A stretch of 42,517 nt of DNA from Psychrobacillus sp. BL-248-WT-3 (GCF_012843435.1 NZ_JABAFC010000031.1:1-42517), one strand, 5' to 3'; positions 33,927 to 42,517 are shown, counted from the stretch's first letter. A program made the numbers and translations. The notes: generated by a model not told the origin, from the sequence alone.

Positions 33927-34991
33927 TTAGTCTAAGACAAACTTAACAAGTATGTCTTTATATTCCTCAACGGATGAAATAGAAACCGATTCCTGATCCC
34001 CGTGCCAATCAGAGCCGCTTGGCCCGAACTCTATGGCTACCGCACCCTTCGCTGCATAATAACGAGTATCTGCAGCACCATGCTGTCCGAATAGGGTAGT
34101 TGGGGTTTGTCTGATAGCGTTACAAGTAGCTAAAAGCTTCTGGATATACTTATCATCTTCTTTATTAGTGATAGCTGGAGTATGACCTTGGAAATGTATT
34201 TCACTGCCAGGGTATTTCTCTAAAAGGCTTCTTAACTCTTTGGAGATTTCCTCGACGTCTTGTCCAGGAACAAATCTTAAAGAATAACTTATGATACATT
34301 CGTCTGGTACCATATTATATCGGTCTCCTCCTTCTATTTTTGCCAAATTTAGAGAAGGATATTCATAATATTCATTACTAGCCTGCATGAACGAGCATTT
34401 TCTTAAGTCTTGGTCAAATAACATGGCTTTTTCAATTGCATTTACTCCTTCCCACGGACGGCTGCCATGAGCAGATTTACCTTTTAGGTGAACATCCCAT
34501 TGTAAAATACCTTTTGCTTGGAGTCCGATGTTAACATGAGTTGGCTCACCGCAAATAACAAAATCACCATGATAACCTTGTTCAACTAAGTGCTTGGATG
34601 TTTTTCCTCCTGTTTCTTCATCGGTAGCTATGTGTAGCTGTACTTTTTTGGTAAGTAAATCTTGTTTTTCTGAAAGAACCGCGAAAGCTTCCATCATTGC
34701 AGCAACACCAGCCTTCATATCAGCTGAGCCACGCCCATATAGTCGGTCTTCTACAATTTTCGGTTCAAATTGCTCTGGGTTCCCTGGAACTACGTCTATA
34801 TGTCCGTTCCATATGATTGTTTCTTCACCTGTTCCAATTTCAGCTACAAGCATTTGTTTGTTGTTTAGCTCATACGTTTTTGTTTTAACGCCTCTTTTTT
34901 CTAGCCAATTCTTACAGTATTGCAGTGCCTCATTTGCACCTTCCAAATTATCACTCTTTATTTTAATTAGATCTGTTAGTAAATTAATCAA
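33927..34991 (-). CDS. M20-family deacylase (ArgE/DapE/CPG2 type)
   Basis: 354 residues from a TTG at 34991, with AGGGG eight bases upstream. Zinc ligands and catalytic residues follow the M20 plan: WNGHIDVVPGN (His and catalytic Asp, near 63-65), GRGSADMKAG (bridging Asp near 91), ATDEETGG (catalytic and ligand Glu near 121), FVICGEPTHVN, the dimerisation-domain KGKSAHGSRPWEGVNAIEKA and the C-terminal FGPSGSDWHGDQESV ligand His. It removes acyl or succinyl groups from amino acids; ArgE, DapE or acetyl-diaminopimelate activity cannot be told apart by eye. It diverges from the TPP riboswitch, and no arginine or lysine genes are adjacent. Confidence 0.9.
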   Translation of the reverse strand: MINLLTDLIKIKSDNLEGANEALQYCKNWLEKRGVKTKTYELNNKQMLVAEIGTGEETIIWNGHIDVVPGNPEQFEPKIVEDRLYGRGSADMKAGVAAMMEAFAVLSEKQDLLTKKVQLHIATDEETGGKTSKHLVEQGYHGDFVICGEPTHVNIGLQAKGILQWDVHLKGKSAHGSRPWEGVNAIEKAMLFDQDLRKCSFMQASNEYYEYPSLNLAKIEGGDRYNMVPDECIISYSLRFVPGQDVEEISKELRSLLEKYPGSEIHFQGHTPAITNKEDDKYIQKLLATCNAIRQTPTTLFGQHGAADTRYYAAKGAVAIEFGPSGSDWHGDQESVSISSVEEYKDILVKFVLD

Positions 34992-35095
34992 TTATTACAC
35001 CCCTAATAATAAATTTGTATTATTATATAATACCAATCGGGGTTGCATTCTAAACACCTATCGGCTACAATGAACTCAAATAAAATAAATTCGAA

Positions 35096-35174
35096 ACCAC
35101 AAGGGGCGTCGCTACAAAGCGGCTGAGATAGTACCCTTAGAACCTGTAAGTTCATACTTGCGTAGGGATGTGGA
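35096..35174 (+). promoter_or_regulatory. TPP riboswitch (THI element)
   Basis: Consensus pieces in order: ACCAC, AAGGGGCGTC, GGCTGAGATAGTACCCTTAGAACCTG split across 35121-35147, then TAAGTTCATACTTGCGTAGGGATGTGG, with P1 closing as CCAC/GTGG. These include the CTGAGA pyrimidine-binding loop and the GCGTAGGGA pyrophosphate-binding side. It controls the thiamine transporter downstream. Confidence 0.95.
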
Positions 35175-35185
35175 TGGAAACTGGC

Positions 35186-35225
35186 AATCGCGCGATGTCT
35201 GGCTCTGTCCCTTCGGCGTTTTTTT
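35186..35225 (+). terminator. Expression platform of the TPP riboswitch (weak terminator)
   Basis: Seven T residues at 35219-35225 follow a G+C-rich segment in which CGC and CGA can pair with TCGGCG (one bulge). The stem is short, so either the terminator depends on extra pairing I did not resolve or control is partly translational. No better alternative is visible before the thiT ribosome site. Confidence 0.5.
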
Positions 35226-35247
35226 GTGGTCAAAAAAGGGGATTACA

Positions 35248-35826
35248 ATGAGAAATCAACGTGTTGTGTTACTCGTAGAGATTGCTATTTTTGCAGCATT
35301 AGGCTATGTATTAGATTTAATTGGTTTTGGTATGCCACAGGGAGGCAGTGTTACATTTGTTCTCGTTCCAATCATATTAATTGCCTTTCGTCGAGGCATA
35401 GTGGCAGGCGTAGTGACCGGCTTTTTAATAGGGCTGTTGCAGGTTGTGACAGGACGCTTTTATCCAGCACCCTTATCATTTGAAATAGTAATTATGCAAG
35501 TAGGTATTGATTATTTTATAGCATTTATGGTTGCAGGGCTTGCAGGATTATTAAGACCAGCATATATTAAAGCATATCAACATCAAAATAAGATGAAAAT
35601 GACAATAGCGGTTGTGCTGGGTGCTTTAATTGCTTCATTTTTACGTTATTTAGCCCACGTATTATCGGGGATATTATTCTTTGGGGAATTTGCTGAGGGC
35701 CAAAATGTTATCGTATATTCATTAGTTTATAATTCTACTTATATGATACCTGTATTTCTATTTGCAGCTTTTATCTGTTCGATCCTATTCGTAAAAGCCC
35801 CGCGCCTATTACTCCCGAAGTCATAA
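35248..35826 (+). CDS. thiT: Thiamine ECF transporter S component
   Basis: 192 residues from ATG at 35248, with AAGGGG before it; the frame opens 30 codons earlier only because it passes through the riboswitch platform. Six membrane segments and the ThiT signatures are visible: VVLLVEIAIFAALGYVLDLIGFGMPQGGSVTFVLVPIILIAFRRG, the YPAPLSFEIVIMQVGIDYFIAF loop region, and LRYLAHVLSGILFFGEFAEGQN. The length equals B. subtilis ThiT (YuaJ). It binds thiamine for an ECF module encoded elsewhere and is repressed by TPP through its riboswitch. Confidence 0.96.
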   Translation: MRNQRVVLLVEIAIFAALGYVLDLIGFGMPQGGSVTFVLVPIILIAFRRGIVAGVVTGFLIGLLQVVTGRFYPAPLSFEIVIMQVGIDYFIAFMVAGLAGLLRPAYIKAYQHQNKMKMTIAVVLGALIASFLRYLAHVLSGILFFGEFAEGQNVIVYSLVYNSTYMIPVFLFAAFICSILFVKAPRLLLPKS

Positions 35827-35859
35827 GATATATGATATGATATTCATACATCTAAGTGA

Positions 35860-36627
<768 letters not shown>

Positions 36628-36631
36628 ATAA

Positions 36632-36672
36632 AAAACGCTAACGAAATTTAATTTTTCGTTGGCGTTTTTTTT
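36632..36672. terminator. Bidirectional terminator between map and the TspO-like gene
   Basis: AACGC-TAACGAAA pairs with TTTCGTT-GGCGTT, with T runs on both sides. The stop codon of the minus-strand TspO-like gene (36648-36650) lies inside the hairpin. Confidence 0.88.
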
Positions 36673-37376
36673 ATAAATAGTATTCCAACCACTAAGACTG
36701 TGCTTAGGAAGAGGGAGGCTGCAGATATTAATAATTCGTTTACATTATGACGTACAGCGATTCCAATGAAAGCCCATATAAAGACTAGAACGATTGCTCG
36801 GTCATCATAATGATATCTAAAGTGTAAGGCAATTGCAGTAGCTAACGTTAGGAATATAACGACCCATAAAGAAGTAGTTATTCCAAAGCCGCTAAACTCA
36901 TAATATGTTAAAACATAATCAAGATTTGCTATAGTGGCTACAAAAATCCATCCTAGGTAAATGGAAATAGGTATTCTTCTTTTCCAATTGGATTCACTAC
37001 TTGAGTAAGTTAAATATAAAAGGAATAAGGACCAAAGCAGCGCTAGTATTGTAATTAAAGCGTAGCTAAAATGCTCATAATGCCATAGTAGAATCCAAGA
37101 AATATTAAATAGGCACGTTGCTAGAAATAATACTACTCTTTGTAAGGGAATCTTATGTTCAATTCTATATTCTCTTATAATATTCCATATCCAAAATGCT
37201 AATAGTATATAAATAACAATCCAGATGGAAAATACATAACCAGCAGGTGTAAAGAGGGCTGGAATTCTAGCAGAGATTTCCCCAGTCGTTTGACCATTAA
37301 TAGGTAACGTATTAGCAAGTATATTTACAAGGATTGTTGCGAGATAACCGCAAATCAAAAGGATTATTTTGACCAA
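36648..37376 (-). CDS. TspO/MBR-related membrane protein, long form
   Basis: 242 residues with six or seven membrane segments, longer than the usual 155-170-residue TspO. The shared parts are FTPAGYVFSIWIVIYILLAFWIW (near residue 42), CLFNISWILLWHYEHFSYALITILALLWSLF and RIPISIYLGWIFVATIANLDYVL. Classical TspO binds porphyrins and cholesterol-like ligands and is linked to stress; this extended branch is usually annotated only as tryptophan-rich sensory protein. Its C-terminal 80 residues add further helices (FIWAFIGIAVRHNVNELL, SLFLSTVLVVGILF). The gene converges on map and ends inside the shared terminator. Confidence 0.8.
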   Translation of the reverse strand: MVKIILLICGYLATILVNILANTLPINGQTTGEISARIPALFTPAGYVFSIWIVIYILLAFWIWNIIREYRIEHKIPLQRVVLFLATCLFNISWILLWHYEHFSYALITILALLWSLFLLYLTYSSSESNWKRRIPISIYLGWIFVATIANLDYVLTYYEFSGFGITTSLWVVIFLTLATAIALHFRYHYDDRAIVLVFIWAFIGIAVRHNVNELLISAASLFLSTVLVVGILFIKKTPTKN

Positions 37377-37534
37377 AAGATTCGCCTCCTTCTATATTTA
37401 ATAAGTATACCTTTCAATCTAAGAGCACACAAATTCAATTATAGAAATTATGTGACAAAAAAATGAATAATTAGGAAAGTAATTCATGATATAATGAAAA
37501 ATGTAAAAGTTTTTAAAATAGGGGGAATATTCAG

Positions 37535-39337
37535 ATGTTAAAACAAAATTATCCAATCGTCTGGGATTTAGATCGATTTTTCCGTGGTGGTAGCAGCTCC
37601 TCTGAATTACGGGAGCATCTAGATAAAGTTAAGGAAAAACTAGGAAAATTTGAAATAAATGTTAAGGAAATAGTTGTCCCAGCCTCAGCTCAAGAGTCTA
37701 ACCAAATTAGGCAAATAATCGAGGAACTAAAAGATGTAGCTGTCCATTTAGCAGAAGCAGGGGCAGTTATTGGCTGCTATCTAGCTCAAGATACAACAGA
37801 TAAAAAAGCGACGCTTTTACAAGGCGAGGTTGGTTCATTGTATGCAAGGTTATCTTCGTTAATGATTACAATACAACAAGCGCTTAGCAAGACAGAATCT
37901 ACCGTATGGGAAGAGCTTTTAAATACGGACGAATTAACCCCATTTAAATTTATATTAAATGAATGGAGAGAGCAAGCGAGTAAAATGCTTTCCGAAAAAG
38001 AAGAGGATTTAATAACTACCTTAGAAGTAGACGGTTATGATGCATGGGGCCAACTATATAACATGCTTGTAGGGGACATCCATATAAAAATGACTATCGA
38101 TGGGGAAGAAAGAATACTTTCGGTAGGACAAGCTGATAACTTAAGCTCGAGTGATAATGCTGAAATTCGTAAAAATTCCTTTGAAGCGTTAGAAAGTGTA
38201 TGGACTGAAAAAGAAGAAGTTTTTGCGAAAACGCTTAATCATTTAGCTGGCTTCCGTCTGGCTACGTATAAAAAAAGAGGCTGGGAATCTGTCTTAGAAG
38301 AACCTCTTGCCATCAATCGTATGAAACAAGATACATTGGATGCAATGTGGGGAGCAATCTCTAAAAATAAAGCACCATTTGTGGAATATTTAAATAGGAA
38401 ATCGGAGATGCTAGGCGAAAAAGCGATGCATTGGTATAATTTAGATGCACCTATCAGTACGTCTACCGAAAAAATGGAGTTCCAACAAGGAGCGGAATTT
38501 ATCCTAAAGCATTTTAAAGAGTTTGGACCGAAGCTAGAAGCCTTTTCAAGAAATGCTTTTGAAAATGGATGGATTGAAGCAGAGGATCGTCCAAATAAGA
38601 GACCGGGTGGCTTTTGTACAGGAATGCCTGTATCAGAGGAATCCCGTATATTTATGACTTATAGTGGTTCCATGTCAAATGTTTCTACACTTGCTCATGA
38701 ATTAGGTCATGCATTCCACTCATATGCTTTAAGACCAGTGCATTGGATGAACCGGAGATATGCAATGGGAGTAGCAGAAACTGCATCTACCTTTGCAGAA
38801 ATGATAGTGGCGGATGCCTCTGTTCGCGAAGCAAAGTCCAAAGAAGAGAAAATTGCTTTGTTGGAGGATAAAATTCAACGCAGTGTTGCTTTCTTTATGA
38901 ACATTCACGCCCGCTTCTTGTTTGAAACTAGATTTTATGAGGAACGAAAAGACGGCATTGTTTCTGCAAACCGGTTAAACGAGCTAATGGAAGTAGCACA
39001 GAGAGAAGCCTATGGGGATGCTTTAGACACGGTACATCCGCATTTTTGGGCATCTAAGCTCCACTTCTATATTACAGGAGTTCCTTTTTATAATTTCCCT
39101 TATACCTTTGGCTACTTATTTTCTTTAAGTATATATTCAAAGGCAAAAGAAGAAGGATCTGGTTTTGAGGAGAAGTATATTGCTTTATTACAGGACACAG
39201 CAGTAATGTCTGTAGAGGATTTAGCGATGAAACATTTACAAGAGGATATAACGAAAGAAGCGTTTTGGAAGAAGGGAATTGACCTTTGCATTCAAGATGT
39301 TGAGGAGTTTTTGCAATTAACTAACACTAAAGGGTGA
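37535..39337 (+). CDS. M3-family oligoendopeptidase
   Basis: 600 residues. The zinc motif HELGH begins at His388 in LAHELGHAFHSYALRP, and the third ligand Glu is in VAETASTFAEMIVAD about 25 residues later. The C-terminal LHFYITGVPFYNFPYTFGYLFSLSIYSKA provides the His/Tyr substrate residues of the PepF/M3 group. It cuts medium-length peptides in the cytoplasm. The long helical N-terminal half (1-330) is typical. An extended -10 (TGATATAAT, 37487-37495) and AGGGGGAATATTCAG precede the ATG. A GNAT gene follows 6 bp later. Confidence 0.93.
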   Translation: MLKQNYPIVWDLDRFFRGGSSSSELREHLDKVKEKLGKFEINVKEIVVPASAQESNQIRQIIEELKDVAVHLAEAGAVIGCYLAQDTTDKKATLLQGEVGSLYARLSSLMITIQQALSKTESTVWEELLNTDELTPFKFILNEWREQASKMLSEKEEDLITTLEVDGYDAWGQLYNMLVGDIHIKMTIDGEERILSVGQADNLSSSDNAEIRKNSFEALESVWTEKEEVFAKTLNHLAGFRLATYKKRGWESVLEEPLAINRMKQDTLDAMWGAISKNKAPFVEYLNRKSEMLGEKAMHWYNLDAPISTSTEKMEFQQGAEFILKHFKEFGPKLEAFSRNAFENGWIEAEDRPNKRPGGFCTGMPVSEESRIFMTYSGSMSNVSTLAHELGHAFHSYALRPVHWMNRRYAMGVAETASTFAEMIVADASVREAKSKEEKIALLEDKIQRSVAFFMNIHARFLFETRFYEERKDGIVSANRLNELMEVAQREAYGDALDTVHPHFWASKLHFYITGVPFYNFPYTFGYLFSLSIYSKAKEEGSGFEEKYIALLQDTAVMSVEDLAMKHLQEDITKEAFWKKGIDLCIQDVEEFLQLTNTKG

Positions 39338-39343
39338 CGGTAC

Positions 39344-39886
39344 TTGATTTATCTAGAAGGAGCAAGTTGTTACTTAAGGACTTTAAATGTAAAGGATGCA
39401 CCTGCTCTTGCAAATTTAGTCTATGACAACAAGTTGTACTGGTCTGTTTTCGAACCATTACACCAAGAAGAATATTATACTGCTAGCGTCCAAAGAGAGA
39501 AGATTCGTGAATCAATCATGCTCATGCAGGAAAAAAGGGAATATAGCTTTGGTATTTTTTCTCATGAACGAGATGTTTTGATAGGCAGCATTTCACTTTA
39601 TAGCCTGAAAAGAATGCCGTTTTCTAGTGGTTTAATTGGCTATTCGGTTGACCAGAAGCAAATTGGTAAAGGAATTGCGTCTGAGGCTGTTCGACTAGTA
39701 AAGCAATTTGGCTTTAATGACGTTCAATTAAATCGAATAGAAGCTTATGTATCCCCTAGAAATTTTGGCTCTATCAAAGTGCTAGAGAATAACAAGTTTG
39801 TTCGTGAGGGATTGCTGCGTAAGCTATTATTCATTAATGGGAAATGGGAAGATCACTATATGTATTCCACTTTAAGAGGAGAATAA
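39344..39886 (+). CDS. GNAT acetyltransferase (RimJ/RimL-type)
   Basis: 180 residues from a TTG at 39344 (AAGGGTGACGG upstream). The fold starts MIYLEGASCYLRTLNVKDAPALANLV; the acetyl-CoA loop is VDQKQIGKGIASEAVRLVKQFGF (about residues 100-122), and NRIEAYVSPRNFGSIKVLENNKFVREGLLR is the terminal region that defines RimJ/RimL-like enzymes (YdaF, YkkB and similar). It may acetylate a ribosomal protein, peptide or small molecule; no substrate can be read. It starts 6 bp after the oligoendopeptidase gene and ends before a terminator. Confidence 0.88.
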   Translation: MIYLEGASCYLRTLNVKDAPALANLVYDNKLYWSVFEPLHQEEYYTASVQREKIRESIMLMQEKREYSFGIFSHERDVLIGSISLYSLKRMPFSSGLIGYSVDQKQIGKGIASEAVRLVKQFGFNDVQLNRIEAYVSPRNFGSIKVLENNKFVREGLLRKLLFINGKWEDHYMYSTLRGE

Positions 39887-39904
39887 TAGGGGCTATAAAT
39901 GAGT

Positions 39905-39938
39905 CTGTTGGTAAACTTAGTTTATCAACAGGTTTTTT
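39905..39938 (+). terminator. Terminator of the oligoendopeptidase-GNAT operon
   Basis: CTGTTGGTAAAC (39905-39916) pairs with GTTTATCAACAG (39920-39931), one wobble, followed by six T residues. Confidence 0.88.
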
Positions 39939-39990
39939 GTATTATGTGGTGGACAGAAGGTTAGGTAGGTTGCTCTTAACACCAAATAGC

Positions 39991-40037
39991 AAAAAAAGAG
40001 CTTGCCATGGCGTTAACCATAAGCAAGCTCAAAAAAA
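39991..40037 (-). terminator. Terminator of the carbonic anhydrase gene
   Basis: GAGCTTGC (39998-40005) pairs with GCAAGCTC (40023-40030), inner ATGG/CCAT, with A runs outside, so a T run follows on the minus strand. Confidence 0.85.
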
Positions 40038-40060
40038 TTGGCGATTTCCCGGGAAATACA

Positions 40061-40630
40061 TTATTTTTTGTCGATTTTACCGTCTGTTACCAAATCAAGT
40101 CGTCCCGTGTGAGGATCGATAATTAGTCCATGAACTGGAATTTCAGAAATCATCAACGGATGGTTACGTATCATTTCCACACTATGTAAGACACTTTCTT
40201 TCACGTCTGAAAACCCTTCAAGCCATTCTTCCACTTCAATACCTGAGTTTTTCAGTACATCAAAAGTGGAAGGATTTACTCCACGAGCTGTCATTTTTTC
40301 AAGAATTTTATCTGTTTGAATGGAGCTCATTCCACAATCGTGGTGACCAATTACATAAATCTCATCTGCTTGAAGCTCGTAAACTGCAACGATCAAGCTG
40401 CGCATAATACCACCAAATGGATGGTTAATAACAGCCCCTGCACTTTTAACGATTTTTACATCTCCGTTTTTAAGATTCATTGATTTAGGAAGCATTTCTA
40501 CTAAACGTGTATCCATACAAGTAAGAATAACTATTCGCTTATCAGGAAACTTAGTAGTTACATAAGGTTCATACAGCTTGTTTTCTACAAATGATTTGTT
40601 ATAGGTTAGTATGTCGTTTAAACTTGGCAT
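40061..40630 (-). CDS. Beta-carbonic anhydrase
   Basis: 189 residues. Zinc-site motifs of the beta class: VILTCMDTRLVEML (Cys, with the Asp-Arg dyad) near residue 37 and VIGHHDCGMSSI (His and Cys) near 95-99. SAGAVINHPFGGIMRSL near residue 63 is the conserved loop. It interconverts CO2 and bicarbonate in the cytoplasm. The family's longer plant-type N terminus is absent, as usual for the Bacillus YtiB/YvdA-type enzymes. AGGAGGAATTAC precedes the ATG on the minus strand. It lies between a GNAT gene and mreBH without an operon relationship. Confidence 0.94.
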   Translation of the reverse strand: MPSLNDILTYNKSFVENKLYEPYVTTKFPDKRIVILTCMDTRLVEMLPKSMNLKNGDVKIVKSAGAVINHPFGGIMRSLIVAVYELQADEIYVIGHHDCGMSSIQTDKILEKMTARGVNPSTFDVLKNSGIEVEEWLEGFSDVKESVLHSVEMIRNHPLMISEIPVHGLIIDPHTGRLDLVTDGKIDKK

Positions 40631-40699
40631 AGTAATTCCTCCTTCTTAATATATTTTATACGAAAAAGAAGAAATTTACTTAATATTTGTTTAAAGAAA

Positions 40700-41707
40700 T
40701 TATCTTGCAATGTTTCTTTTGCGATCATGGATAAAGAAAGACTTCCCTGTACCGATTACAACTGACTGTAATGGTTCTGGTGCAAGGTGGACAGGTACTT
40801 CAATTACACCGCTAAGCCATTCCTTTAATCCTTTTAGCAACGCTCCGCCACCAGTCAATATAACACCATGGTCTACGATATCTCCTGAAAGCTCAGGAGG
40901 ACAAATTTCTAGTGTCGCACGAATTGCTTCTAGAATTGTCTCTAATGATTCTTTTAAAACTCCCTGTATTTGAGTAGAAGATAGTTTCACTATTTTTGGT
41001 AACCCCGTCACTACATCTCTTCCTCGCACTTCCATTACTTCTTCTGTATGAGGAACAAGGGCATACCCTATAGTCGTTTTTATCAATTCTGCTGTAGGCT
41101 CACCAATTATCACATTAAACTCTTTACGTACATAGTGGATAATTGCCTCGTCCATTCGATCTCCTGCAGCTTTCACAGTACTAGACGCGACTACACCTCC
41201 GTATGAGATAATCCCTACCTCTGTAGTACCTCCACCGATATCAACAATCATGCTTGCTACTGGCTCATTGACTGGCAACCCAGCACCAATTGCAGCGGCA
41301 ACAGGTTCTTCCATTAGCTGCACTTCTTTAGCGCCACTTTGACGTACCGCATCTTGGATGGCACGGCGTTCTACAGAAGTTGCTCCTGAAGGTGTGCACA
41401 CAATCACAGTAGGCTTACGTAAAGAAGTACCAAGTTTTTTGCTAGCTTTTTGCATAATAAGTTTTAACAACTGGGTAGTAACATCAAAGTCTGCGATCAC
41501 GCCATCTTTTAGAGGTCTAACTACTTCAATAGATGTTGGTGTTTTACCTATCATCTTTTTGGCCTCTGATCCAAAGGCAATTATTTCTTTTGTTTTTGTG
41601 TTTACTGCCACCACAGTTGGCTCATCTATAAGTAATCCCTTATTTTTTGTATAAACTAAAGTATTAGCAGTTCCTAAATCAATACCGATATGTGAATTTG
41701 ACAACAT
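40700..41707 (-). CDS. mreBH: Actin-like rod-shape protein MreBH
   Basis: 335 residues, exactly the length of B. subtilis MreBH. Nucleotide-binding motifs: [18 protein letters not shown] (phosphate 1), [19 protein letters not shown] (phosphate 2) and [18 protein letters not shown] (adenosine). The [32 protein letters not shown] and [16 protein letters not shown] segments match MreBH better than MreB or Mbl, which I recall as having different tails; this one ends [12 protein letters not shown]. It polymerises along the membrane and directs wall synthesis and the LytE hydrolase. In B. subtilis mreBH is under SigI heat-stress control, but I saw no SigI-type promoter here. A GGAGGAAGACAT site precedes the ATG. 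Confidence 0.9.
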   Translation of the reverse strand: MLSNSHIGIDLGTANTLVYTKNKGLLIDEPTVVAVNTKTKEIIAFGSEAKKMIGKTPTSIEVVRPLKDGVIADFDVTTQLLKLIMQKASKKLGTSLRKPTVIVCTPSGATSVERRAIQDAVRQSGAKEVQLMEEPVAAAIGAGLPVNEPVASMIVDIGGGTTEVGIISYGGVVASSTVKAAGDRMDEAIIHYVRKEFNVIIGEPTAELIKTTIGYALVPHTEEVMEVRGRDVVTGLPKIVKLSSTQIQGVLKESLETILEAIRATLEICPPELSGDIVDHGVILTGGGALLKGLKEWLSGVIEVPVHLAPEPLQSVVIGTGKSFFIHDRKRNIAR

Positions 41708-41931
41708 ATGTCTTCCTCCATTTCACTTGCTCTACGTTATTATAATGGAAAATAGCACAATTGCCATTTGTAACATAATGGAATTTTACGTATGTTTCAA
41801 TACTTTGTGGGTAGTAAGGGGCATTTATAGGGAAAAAAATAATGACAAAAACCTATTTTGTATTCGTTTTGTAATACAAACTTATCTAAAATGAAATGAA
41901 AAAAATAAGAAATAACATTAAGAAAAGAGTA

Positions 41932-42228
41932 AGTGCCTGTTCTGCCCCGACAGGCAAATGAAGAAAAGCGAGGAGGCAGCTCCTCAGCCACCGGAGATTT
42001 TCTTCATTTGACCCCGAGGGGCAAGGCACTGAAGCTAGACAACAGAGAAAAGCGGAGGCGCCTGTTCTGCCCCGACAGGCAAATGGGAAAATGCGAGGAG
42101 GCAGCTCCTCAGCCACCGCAGTATTTTCCCATTTGACCCTGAGGGGCAAGGCGCAGGAGCTAGACATCAAGAAAAGCGGAGGCGCCTGTTCTGCCCCGAC
42201 AGGCAAATGGGAAAATGCGAGGAGGCAC
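41932..42228. repeat. Large palindromic repeat, two full copies and a truncated third
   Basis: Copies lie at about 41932-42030, 42057-42154 and 42181-42228, the last broken off after GAGGAGGCAC. Stems pair over the whole unit. First copy: AGTGCC/GGCACT (41932-41937 with 42025-42030), TGCCCC/GGGGCA, and CAAATGAAGAAAA/TTTTCTTCATTTG (41955-41967 with 41998-42010). Second copy: GCGCC/GGCGC and CAAATGGGAAAAT/ATTTTCCCATTTG (42080-42092 with 42123-42135). They are the reverse-orientation relatives of 1-235. Apparent reading frames across them are not genes. Confidence 0.88.
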
Positions 42229-42450
42229 GTATAACGGATAATTGCCTGGTACAGGTAGACACGAGACACTTAATCAGGGGTATCCGCACGTAAAAGTAGA
42301 GAAAGCGACACCTAATCGGAGCAAAAGCGCACCTAGAGCGTAGAAGAGTGATACCTAAAAAGTAGAAATTTTCGCCTAATCATGGAAACCACACGTAAAA
42401 GTAAAGAAGTGCCACCTAAACAAAGTAAAAGCGCACCTAAAGGGGAATGT
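42225..42450. repeat. Degenerate tandem array of about 21-bp units
   Basis: About ten units of 19-23 bp share a core GCRCACCTAA followed by a purine-rich tail (examples: GCGACACCTAATCGGAGC at 42305, GCGCACCTAGAGCGTAGAAG at 42327, GTGCCACCTAAACAAAG at 42409, GCGCACCTAAAGGGG at 42431). Spacing is regular while sequence drifts. Units have no constant-spacer structure, so it is not a CRISPR array. It follows the truncated third palindrome with no gap. Bases 42451-42517 are AT-rich and hold nothing recognised. Confidence 0.75.
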
Positions 42451-42517
42451 AAAATATTTTGTGTAAATGTATTACTATCTTTATTCTAAACACATACTTA
42501 CTTTATCCGTTAAGGGG

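Noticed and set aside
41708-41930. SigI-type promoter for mreBH
   Set aside because: No CCCCC-type -35 with matching -10 was found upstream; only AT-rich DNA with weak sigma-A-like pieces.
41886-42269. Open frames of 64-127 codons on both strands across the terminal palindromes, and of 62 codons across 10869-11057
   Set aside because: They lie within repeats, have no ribosome sites and translate into low-complexity repeats of the same Ala/Leu/Pro-rich phrases.
42225-42450. CRISPR-like array
   Set aside because: Units of about 21 bp follow each other without unique spacers, repeats are too divergent, and no cas gene is present. The same holds for 18018-18209.

Overview
The window looks like a chromosomal segment of a low-GC, Gram-positive, spore-forming-type Bacillales bacterium, probably in the Lysinibacillus/Psychrobacillus/Sporosarcina neighbourhood of Bacillaceae/Planococcaceae. 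This is inferred from AT-rich DNA, strong AGGAGG-type ribosome sites, frequent GTG/TTG starts, sigma-A promoters, intrinsic terminators with long U tracts, and close relatives of Bacillus subtilis proteins (MreBH, Xpt/PbuX, QueT, ThiT, YfmL, MapB/YflG, YocH-like, MhqO/MhqA-like). I see no rRNA, tRNA, insertion sequence, prophage or CRISPR array.

Layout. 1-235: two copies of a large palindromic repeat. 307-7000: single genes on both strands: a ring-cleaving dioxygenase behind an MhqR-like operator, queT behind a preQ1 riboswitch, a polysaccharide deacetylase, a Nudix hydrolase, a LysM-3D wall protein behind a WalR box, dapF and a YpfJ-type zinc protein. 6772-10485: a run of S66 carboxypeptidase, FAD oxidoreductase and soluble PAS-chemoreceptor, converging on a HAD phosphatase. 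10560-11985: a small hypothetical gene, a Bacillales-type repeat and a HEPN-like protein. 12142-14713: guanine riboswitch, xpt-pbuX, and a YbjQ-family gene. 14814-17987: an MFS exporter, a candidate unidentified structured RNA on the minus strand (about 16200-16454), a Nudix-GNAT fusion and an SRPBCC protein. 17988-18760: a gene-free stretch with a 103-bp-period duplication and a MITE-like repeat. 18762-24317: DinB, aspartate kinase, then a T-box-controlled aminotransferase-serA operon.

24478-29819 is more accessory in character: a metallophosphoesterase, a decayed repeat, a frameshifted YesK-like gene, a membrane-anchored unknown, a HAD hydrolase, a DUF3298 protein, an AAA ATPase-VanZ pair and a small FbpA-like gene. 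29906-33207 is an operon of a YfmL-type DEAD-box helicase, an M29 aminopeptidase and a secreted SGNH hydrolase. 33393-41707 holds two small membrane/basic proteins, an M20 deacylase, a TPP riboswitch with thiT, a methionine aminopeptidase, a long TspO-like protein, an M3 oligoendopeptidase with a GNAT, a beta-carbonic anhydrase and mreBH. The window ends with copies of the palindromic repeat in the opposite orientation to those at the start, running into a degenerate array of about 21-bp units.

Several genes are tied to small-molecule or envelope sensing by cis elements readable in the DNA: preQ1 (queT), guanine (xpt-pbuX), TPP (thiT), an uncharged-tRNA T-box (serine genes), WalR (wall hydrolase-like protein) and MhqR-like (quinone stress). 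I do not see an obviously new multi-gene system. The items most worth a second look are the candidate RNA at 16200-16454, the palindromic repeats whose arms change in a compensatory way, and the T-box linkage that suggests the class V aminotransferase performs the SerC step.
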